A stretch of DNA of 43,333 nucleotides from DATMNI01 sp035570275 (GTDB taxonomy: Bacteria; Acidobacteriota; Terriglobia; Bryobacterales; Bryobacteraceae). Location: contig DATMNI010000219.1 in NCBI GenBank assembly GCA_035570275.1, forward strand, positions 1-43,333, written 5' to 3'. Under the pieces are notes generated by a model, which worked only from the letters and a program-made list of their open reading frames with translations, was not told where the DNA came from and searched no databases. Position 1 is the first letter of the stretch; each line of letters begins with the position of its first letter. The position numbers were made by a program, and so were the translations under genes. Shown here one piece after another: positions 38,860 to 43,333 of this stretch.

Positions 38860-39504
38860 CTAGCGGGGGCTCAGGATGCTGCCCCAAATGATCTGGTAAG
38901 CTTCCACCTGGTCGTAAAGATTCCTGCCGGCCCGGACGTAAACCCGCATGTTGGGCTTGAGGTCTTTGGCTTCCACGATTTCGCCTTCGTGCAGGTAGCG
39001 CGTGTCGGCGCGCAGCAGGATGCTCTGCTCGCCAGTCACGCGAGTGTGCAAGACCACGCGTTCGCCGTTCAGGCGGAAAACCACGCCGGCGAACGTAAGG
39101 TTGCCGGTGGGAGCCGTATCGAGCTTGCGGCCGAGGGGATTGGGAGCCCGGTAGCGGCCCATAGTGAGCGGGCGGGCGGGCGGAACCGGCTGGGTCACAT
39201 GGATGGTGCGGGCGTAGCGCACGGCGGAACCGGGCGACCGGTCGGACACCACTTCCACCTTCTCGCCGGGCTTCAGCCGCCAGGCCTGGATTAACTGGCC
39301 ATCGCGTTCGGCGTAGGTCTTGGCGTCAAACTGGTACCGGAAGACTTCGTTGCCCGCATCCCGCACGGCCAGTTCGCCGGCGGGGGCCTGAGAGTCGCAT
39401 TCCAGAATGACGCCGCGGATCAGCGCCGGCGGCGCAACGCTTTGATCCTGGCCCTGGGCGCCGGCCGCCAGCGGCAGAAGCATAAGGAGCCCGAGAGTGC
39501 GCAT
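38860..39504 (-). CDS. Hypothetical secreted protein with two DUF5666-like repeats
   Basis: 214 aa from the ATG at 39504 (an ATG at 39558 would put 18 residues before the signal peptide MRTLGLLMLLPLAAGAQG). Two related beta-rich units are visible: the first with GVILECDSQ, FDAKTYAERDGQ and LKPGEKVEVVSD, the second with GVVFRLNGERVVLHT, LRADTRYLHEGEIVEAKDL and LKPNMRVYVRAGR. The pattern (short beta strands, a 'D-x-x-T' element, 'L-K-P-x-x-x-V-x-V') resembles DUF5666 units. Role unknown. Its 5' end faces asnB across about 100 nt. Confidence 0.72.
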   Translation of the reverse strand: MRTLGLLMLLPLAAGAQGQDQSVAPPALIRGVILECDSQAPAGELAVRDAGNEVFRYQFDAKTYAERDGQLIQAWRLKPGEKVEVVSDRSPGSAVRYARTIHVTQPVPPARPLTMGRYRAPNPLGRKLDTAPTGNLTFAGVVFRLNGERVVLHTRVTGEQSILLRADTRYLHEGEIVEAKDLKPNMRVYVRAGRNLYDQVEAYQIIWGSILSPR

Positions 39505-39601
39505 CGTAGGCCACCTGCCTTTTCTACACGGTAGCACGGGCGGGTGGCACACAGGCACGGCATGGTAAAGTGAGGGTCAGGTTGCCCGTCAGGTCCCCGG
39601 C

Positions 39602-41575
39602 ATGTGTGGAATCACCGGTTTCGTCAACGTCAATCCATCCTCTGAGCCCACATCCGTGATCGAGCGGATGACGGACTCCATACGTCACCGCGGCCCCGAC
39701 GATTCCGGCTACTATCGCGACCCCTGGGCATCCCTCGGCTTTCGCCGCCTGGCTATTATCGACGTCGCAGGCGGCCACCAGCCCATGACTAACGAGGACC
39801 AGTCCCTCTGGCTGGTCTACAACGGCGAAATCTTCAATCACGCCGGCCTGCGGCCCGATCTTGAAAAGGCCGGCCACCACTACACCAACCGGTCCGATTC
39901 CGAAACCATCCTCCATGCCTACGAGGAATACGGCCCGGCCTGCCTGCAGCGCTTCCGCGGCATGTTTGCCTTCGCCATCTGGGACAAAAACGCCCGCAAG
40001 CTTTTCTGCGCCCGCGACCGGCTGGGCAAGAAGCCGCTCTACTACTATTGGGACGGCCGCCTCTTCGCCTTCGGCTCCGAAATCAAGGCGCTGCTGCAGC
40101 ATCCCGGCATCTCCGCCGCGTTTGAGGAATCGCTGCTGCCCGAGTACCTCGCCTTCGGCTACGTCAGCGAGGAGCGCACGCTCTTCCGTAACATCCGCAA
40201 GCTGATGCCCGGCCACTACCTGGAACTGGACGCCGCCTCCGGCCTGACCGTGCGTCAGTACTGGGAGATTCCCGCGCCCGGTGCCCCGTCTCCCGGCGCC
40301 CCGTCGGAAGACCGCTCCGACGAGTCGTGGATCGCCGATTGCCGCGAGCGCTTGGAAGAAACCGTGCGCATGCGCCTCATGAGCGACGTCCCGCTCGGCA
40401 TGTTTCTCTCCGGCGGCGTCGATTCCAGCGCCATCGCCGCCATCATGAAGCGCAACTTCTCGGGTCCGGTCAAGACATTCGCCGTCGGCTACCAGGAGGC
40501 CGAGTTCAGCGAGCTTTCCTATGCCCGCCACGTCGCCCAGGTCATCGGCACCGAACACCATGAGGTGGTGGTCGGCATGGAGGACTTCTTCAACGCCCTG
40601 CCGCGGCTGATCTGGCACGAGGACGAGCCCATTGCCTGGCCCTCCAGCGTCTGCCTGTATTTCGTTTCGAAGCTGGCCCGCGAGCACGTCACCGTGGTTC
40701 TCACCGGCGAAGGCAGCGACGAGATGTTCGGCGGCTACGCCCGCTACCAGCACTACGCCATGAATCAGCGCTGGCTGTCCCTTTATCGCGCGGTGCCGAA
40801 AGCCGTGCGCTCCGCCATTCGCAACCGGGTAGCCACCACCGGGCTGCTCTCCGCCAGTTTCCGCCGCAAGCTGCAGCACACGTTCGTGGGCCGGGGCGAA
40901 GACTTGGAATCCCTCTACCTCGACAATTTTTATTCGGCGTTCTCGCTGGCCGAACAGCGGCGCCTGTTGTGTTCGCTGCCCGCCACATCGCGGCACGCCA
41001 TATCGCCCTACGCCAGCTTCCACGGCGTCTGGGACGGCACTCACGGCCCCGCCTTGCAGCGCCTGCTGTATGCCGACCAGAAAACCTACCTGGTGGAACT
41101 GCTCATGAAGCAGGACCAGATGAGCATGGCCGCTTCCATCGAAAGCCGCGTGCCCTTCCTGGATCACGAGTTCGTGGAGTGGGCCGCCGGCGTCCCCCAG
41201 CACATGAAGGTGCGCCACGTTCAGGGTAAGACCGAAGGCAAGTACATCGTCAAGAAGGCCATCGAGGGACTGGTCCCGAACGAAATCATTTACCGCAAGA
41301 AGATGGGCTTCCCCACACCGCTCCGCCAGTGGCTGATGGACCCGCGCGCCGAACACCTCTTCGGCATTCTGCGCGAGCGCGGCGGCCTGCTGGCGCAGTA
41401 CGTGGATGCCGCCGAACTCGACCGGCTGCTGGCGCGGCAGAAATCGGGACAGGAAGACGCCACCGACCGCATCTGGCGCCTCCTCACGCTCCAGTTGTGG
41501 GGCGATTTGTTTCTCACCGGCAAGCGCGAGGAGCGTTGGGAGGGCTTAATGGCCGCCACATCTCCGGCCGTATGA
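39602..41575 (+). CDS. asnB: Asparagine synthase (glutamine-hydrolysing)
   Basis: 657 aa. The mature enzyme would start at Cys2 (MCGITGFVN), the glutamine amidotransferase nucleophile, and RDRLGKKPLYYYWDGRLFAF is in the N-terminal domain. The ATP PP-loop LSGGVDSS (269-276) and downstream GEGSDEMFGGYARY lie in the synthetase domain. Such proteins amidate aspartate; in an operon with a glycosyltransferase they often serve surface polysaccharide synthesis. A 15-bp duplication inserts PGAPS-PGAPS (about 226-235) in the linker between domains. The stop overlaps the glycosyltransferase start (ATGA). Confidence 0.94.
   Translation: MCGITGFVNVNPSSEPTSVIERMTDSIRHRGPDDSGYYRDPWASLGFRRLAIIDVAGGHQPMTNEDQSLWLVYNGEIFNHAGLRPDLEKAGHHYTNRSDSETILHAYEEYGPACLQRFRGMFAFAIWDKNARKLFCARDRLGKKPLYYYWDGRLFAFGSEIKALLQHPGISAAFEESLLPEYLAFGYVSEERTLFRNIRKLMPGHYLELDAASGLTVRQYWEIPAPGAPSPGAPSEDRSDESWIADCRERLEETVRMRLMSDVPLGMFLSGGVDSSAIAAIMKRNFSGPVKTFAVGYQEAEFSELSYARHVAQVIGTEHHEVVVGMEDFFNALPRLIWHEDEPIAWPSSVCLYFVSKLAREHVTVVLTGEGSDEMFGGYARYQHYAMNQRWLSLYRAVPKAVRSAIRNRVATTGLLSASFRRKLQHTFVGRGEDLESLYLDNFYSAFSLAEQRRLLCSLPATSRHAISPYASFHGVWDGTHGPALQRLLYADQKTYLVELLMKQDQMSMAASIESRVPFLDHEFVEWAAGVPQHMKVRHVQGKTEGKYIVKKAIEGLVPNEIIYRKKMGFPTPLRQWLMDPRAEHLFGILRERGGLLAQYVDAAELDRLLARQKSGQEDATDRIWRLLTLQLWGDLFLTGKREERWEGLMAATSPAV
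40277..40306. repeat. 15-bp duplication in the asnB linker
   Basis: CCCGGTGCCCCGTCT and CCCGGCGCCCCGTCG match at 13 of 15 positions and encode PGAPS twice. Confidence 0.8.
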
Positions 41576-42801
41576 AGGTCCTCTGGGTCAACAGCAATTT
41601 CATGCACCCGACCACCAAGGGCGGCCAGATCCGCACCCTGGAGATGCTGCGCCACCTGCATCGCTGGCATGAAATCCACTACGTCTCCATCGCCAATCCC
41701 GACCAGCCCGAAGGCCCAGCCCGCGCGCACGAGTACGCAACCCGTTCCTACCCGTTCCCGTATCGCGTCCCCGAGAAAACCAGCCCCGCTTTCTGGGGCC
41801 AGCTCGCCCGAGGGCTCTTTTCCGGGACTCCCATTGCCGTCAGCCGCTTCAACCCGCCCGGCATGCGGGCCTTCCTGGAAGACTTGATCCGCCAGGAGCG
41901 CTTCGAGTGCGCCGTGGTGGACCACCTGGCGCCCACTTCTTATTTCCCCGACCTGCCGCACGCCGTTTTCTTCCAGCACAACGTGGAAACCGTGATCTGG
42001 CGCCGCCACGTGGAACATGCCTCGGGGCCGTTGCGCCGCTGGTATTTCTCGCTCCAGGCCGACCGAATGTTCGATTACGAGCGCCGGGTCAGCCTGGCCT
42101 CCGGGCACATCGTGGCGGTTTCGCGCACCGATGCCGACGAAATGCGCCGCCTCTTCGGCGTCACCCGCGTATCCGAGATCCCGACTGGCGTCGATATCGA
42201 GTACTTCCTGCCGCCGGATGAGCGGGCGGCTGGCGGTTTGGAAAGCGCCGCCGCAGCGGATCTCGTCTTCGTCGGCTCCATGGACTGGCTGCCCAATATC
42301 GATGGCGTGACGTATTTCGTCCGCGAAATCCTCCCGCTGGTCCGCCGCCGCCGGCCCGAAGCCACGCTGGCCGTGGTCGGCCGCACTCCGCCCCCGAAGG
42401 TCACGCAACTGGCCGCCGGCGATTCGCGCATCTGTGTCACAGGCACCGTCCCCGATATCCGCCCCTGGCTCTGGGGCTCGGCCGTGGCCATCGTCCCCCT
42501 ACGCATCGGCGGCGGCACCCGATTGAAGATTTACGAAGCCATGGCGGCGAAGATCCCGGTAGTCTCCACCACTATCGGCGCTGAAGGCCTGACGGTGAAC
42601 CCGCCCGTAGACATCCGCATCGCCGACACGCCCGAAGATTTCGCCGCCCAGTGTGTAGAATTGATCGAGAGCCGCCAGCAGCGCGCGCGCCTCGCCACGG
42701 CGGCCTGGGAGATGGTGAGCGCCCACTTCTCCTGGGAACACGTATCCCGGTGCTTCGAGCGGATCATGATCGAGGGGCCGAGGATGGGTGAGGCACGCTG
42801 A
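41572..42801 (+). CDS. GT4-family glycosyltransferase
   Basis: 409 aa from the ATG overlapping the asnB stop. The GT-B fold is seen in MKVLWVNSNFMHPTTKGGQI (N-terminal donor/acceptor lobe) and in the C-terminal lobe: IPTGVDIEYFLP, then FVGSMDWLPNIDGVTYFVRE, IVPLRIGGGTRLKIYEAMAA with the GT4 E-x7-E-like segment and IPVVSTTIGAEGL. GT4 enzymes add sugars with retention, typically for capsule, LPS or exopolysaccharide. Coupling to asnB suggests a surface glycan cluster. The donor is unknown. Confidence 0.92.
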   Translation: MKVLWVNSNFMHPTTKGGQIRTLEMLRHLHRWHEIHYVSIANPDQPEGPARAHEYATRSYPFPYRVPEKTSPAFWGQLARGLFSGTPIAVSRFNPPGMRAFLEDLIRQERFECAVVDHLAPTSYFPDLPHAVFFQHNVETVIWRRHVEHASGPLRRWYFSLQADRMFDYERRVSLASGHIVAVSRTDADEMRRLFGVTRVSEIPTGVDIEYFLPPDERAAGGLESAAAADLVFVGSMDWLPNIDGVTYFVREILPLVRRRRPEATLAVVGRTPPPKVTQLAAGDSRICVTGTVPDIRPWLWGSAVAIVPLRIGGGTRLKIYEAMAAKIPVVSTTIGAEGLTVNPPVDIRIADTPEDFAAQCVELIESRQQRARLATAAWEMVSAHFSWEHVSRCFERIMIEGPRMGEAR

Positions 42802-42821
42802 AAAGCCATGAGGAGAGTGAA

Positions 42822-43333
42822 ATGAACCGGAGGAATTTCTTGAAGACCGCATCCGCAGCCCCGGCCAGCCTCCTGATCGCCACAAATGCCGCCGCCGAAT
42901 CCAAGCCCGCGTTCGTCACCGAAATCAAGCGGCTGAACCTGCAGCACACCTGGACCACCACTATGTCGTCGAGCCAGTACCGCGATACGCTGCACACCGC
43001 CTACACGCGCGACGGCATCACGGGGCACGGCGAAGGCGCGCCCATCGTGCGCTACCACGAGGACGCCGCGGGCGCCAAGAGAGCCGCCGATGCCGTGCGC
43101 GACTACCTGCTCTCCGCCAACCCCATGCAGTTCGGCAAGATCATGGCCCAGGTTTTCCAGCGCGTGCCGGGCGAGTGGGCGGGCAAAGCCGCGGTGGACA
43201 TCGCGCTCATGGATTGGGTGGGCCAGAAGCTCGGCATTCCACTTTACAGCTATTTCGGTCTTGACCCCAAGGACACGCCACTCACCACGTTTTCGATCGG
43301 CATCGACACTCCCGAGATCACCAGGCAGAAGAC
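42822..43333 (+). CDS. Enolase-superfamily protein, probable dipeptide epimerase (N-terminal part)
   Basis: 170 codons are visible before the window ends. MNRRNFLKTASAAPASLLIA is a Tat-type signal, so the enzyme is exported. The N-terminal capping domain and the lead into the barrel match the mandelate racemase/muconate lactonising group: GITGHGEGAPIVRYHED, AAVDIALMDWVGQKLGIP and TTFSIGIDTPE. The last motif is close to that of L-Ala-D/L-Glu epimerases of peptidoglycan-peptide recycling. The catalytic lysines and metal ligands lie beyond the edge. AGGAGAG at 42811-42817 is the ribosome-binding site. It follows the GT4 gene by 20 nt. Confidence 0.85.
   Translation, partial: MNRRNFLKTASAAPASLLIATNAAAESKPAFVTEIKRLNLQHTWTTTMSSSQYRDTLHTAYTRDGITGHGEGAPIVRYHEDAAGAKRAADAVRDYLLSANPMQFGKIMAQVFQRVPGEWAGKAAVDIALMDWVGQKLGIPLYSYFGLDPKDTPLTTFSIGIDTPEITRQK

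Noticed and set aside
39524..41356. Long minus-strand ORF (about 610 codons) opposite asnB
   Set aside because: Antisense to asparagine synthase with intact active sites; composition typical of a GC-driven shadow.

Overview
The window reads as a chromosomal segment of a GC-rich soil bacterium of the phylum Acidobacteriota, most likely the Bryobacterales/'Candidatus Solibacter' group. The best pointers are a PadR regulator next to an acidobacterial duplicated orphan permease (ADOP), a stock of secreted sugar- and plant-matter-active enzymes (GH29 fucosidase, tannase/feruloyl esterase, copper amine oxidase, CBM9-like protein), and many short dispersed and tandem repeats inside and between genes. 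This assignment is inferred from gene content; no rRNA or tRNA gene was found.

Layout. 1-153: N-terminus of an IS transposase running off the left edge. 306-4810: padR-ADOP pair followed by an ABC ATPase/permease pair. 5172-5605: DUF433/DUF5615 toxin-antitoxin pair with a short toxin. 5610-7463: HpcH/HpaI-type aldolase and a TIM-barrel sugar isomerase-like protein. 7492-9906 (minus): ECF sigma factor, zinc-finger anti-sigma factor, Spy/LTXXQ-like membrane protein and a DUF4352 lipoprotein. 10192-12118: ErpA/IscA-type Fe-S carrier, DUF3108 protein and an unknown secreted protein. 12127-14396: kynureninase-like enzyme (minus), a possible small membrane protein and a CBM9-like protein. 14402-19733: a large Lhr-type helicase and a secreted metallo-beta-lactamase-fold protein. 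19976-21498: a SatD-SatE-like pair.

21696-28068 is a 2-oxoacid dehydrogenase locus split into two convergent units: E3 (lpd), lipB and E2 on plus, E1alpha and E1beta on minus, with a degenerate ceramidase-like ORF between them. LipB makes the lipoyl precursor that E2 needs and E3 re-oxidises it, so the set is functionally complete. 28216-33153 (minus) holds an unknown lipoprotein, a copper amine oxidase and a GH29 fucosidase. 33521-35734 is a decaying toxin-antitoxin cluster: a frameshifted RelE/ParE toxin with intact antitoxin, a truncated HEPN toxin beside its MNT nucleotidyltransferase, and an AbrB/VapC pair whose toxin ORF runs without a stop into guaB (IMP dehydrogenase, 35735-37189). 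37243-39504 (minus) encodes a tannase-like esterase and a repeat-containing secreted protein. 39602-43333 holds asparagine synthase, a GT4 glycosyltransferase and the start of a dipeptide-epimerase-like enolase-superfamily protein.

Three themes cut across the annotation. First, a dispersed palindrome (arm CTAACGCGCGCGGCTC) and a second palindrome family (core CAGGAA) sit at gene borders and inside ORF ends, changing N- and C-termini. Second, tandem duplications of 15 bp (also 18 and 21 bp) occur at seven or more unrelated loci, adding 5-residue repeats to proteins. Third, many start codons lie only 6-9 nt after a -10-like hexamer, suggesting widespread leaderless mRNAs. The best candidates for new biology are the SatD-SatE pair, which reads like a class III cyclase-fold protein with a membrane partner, and the VapC-IMPDH open fusion.
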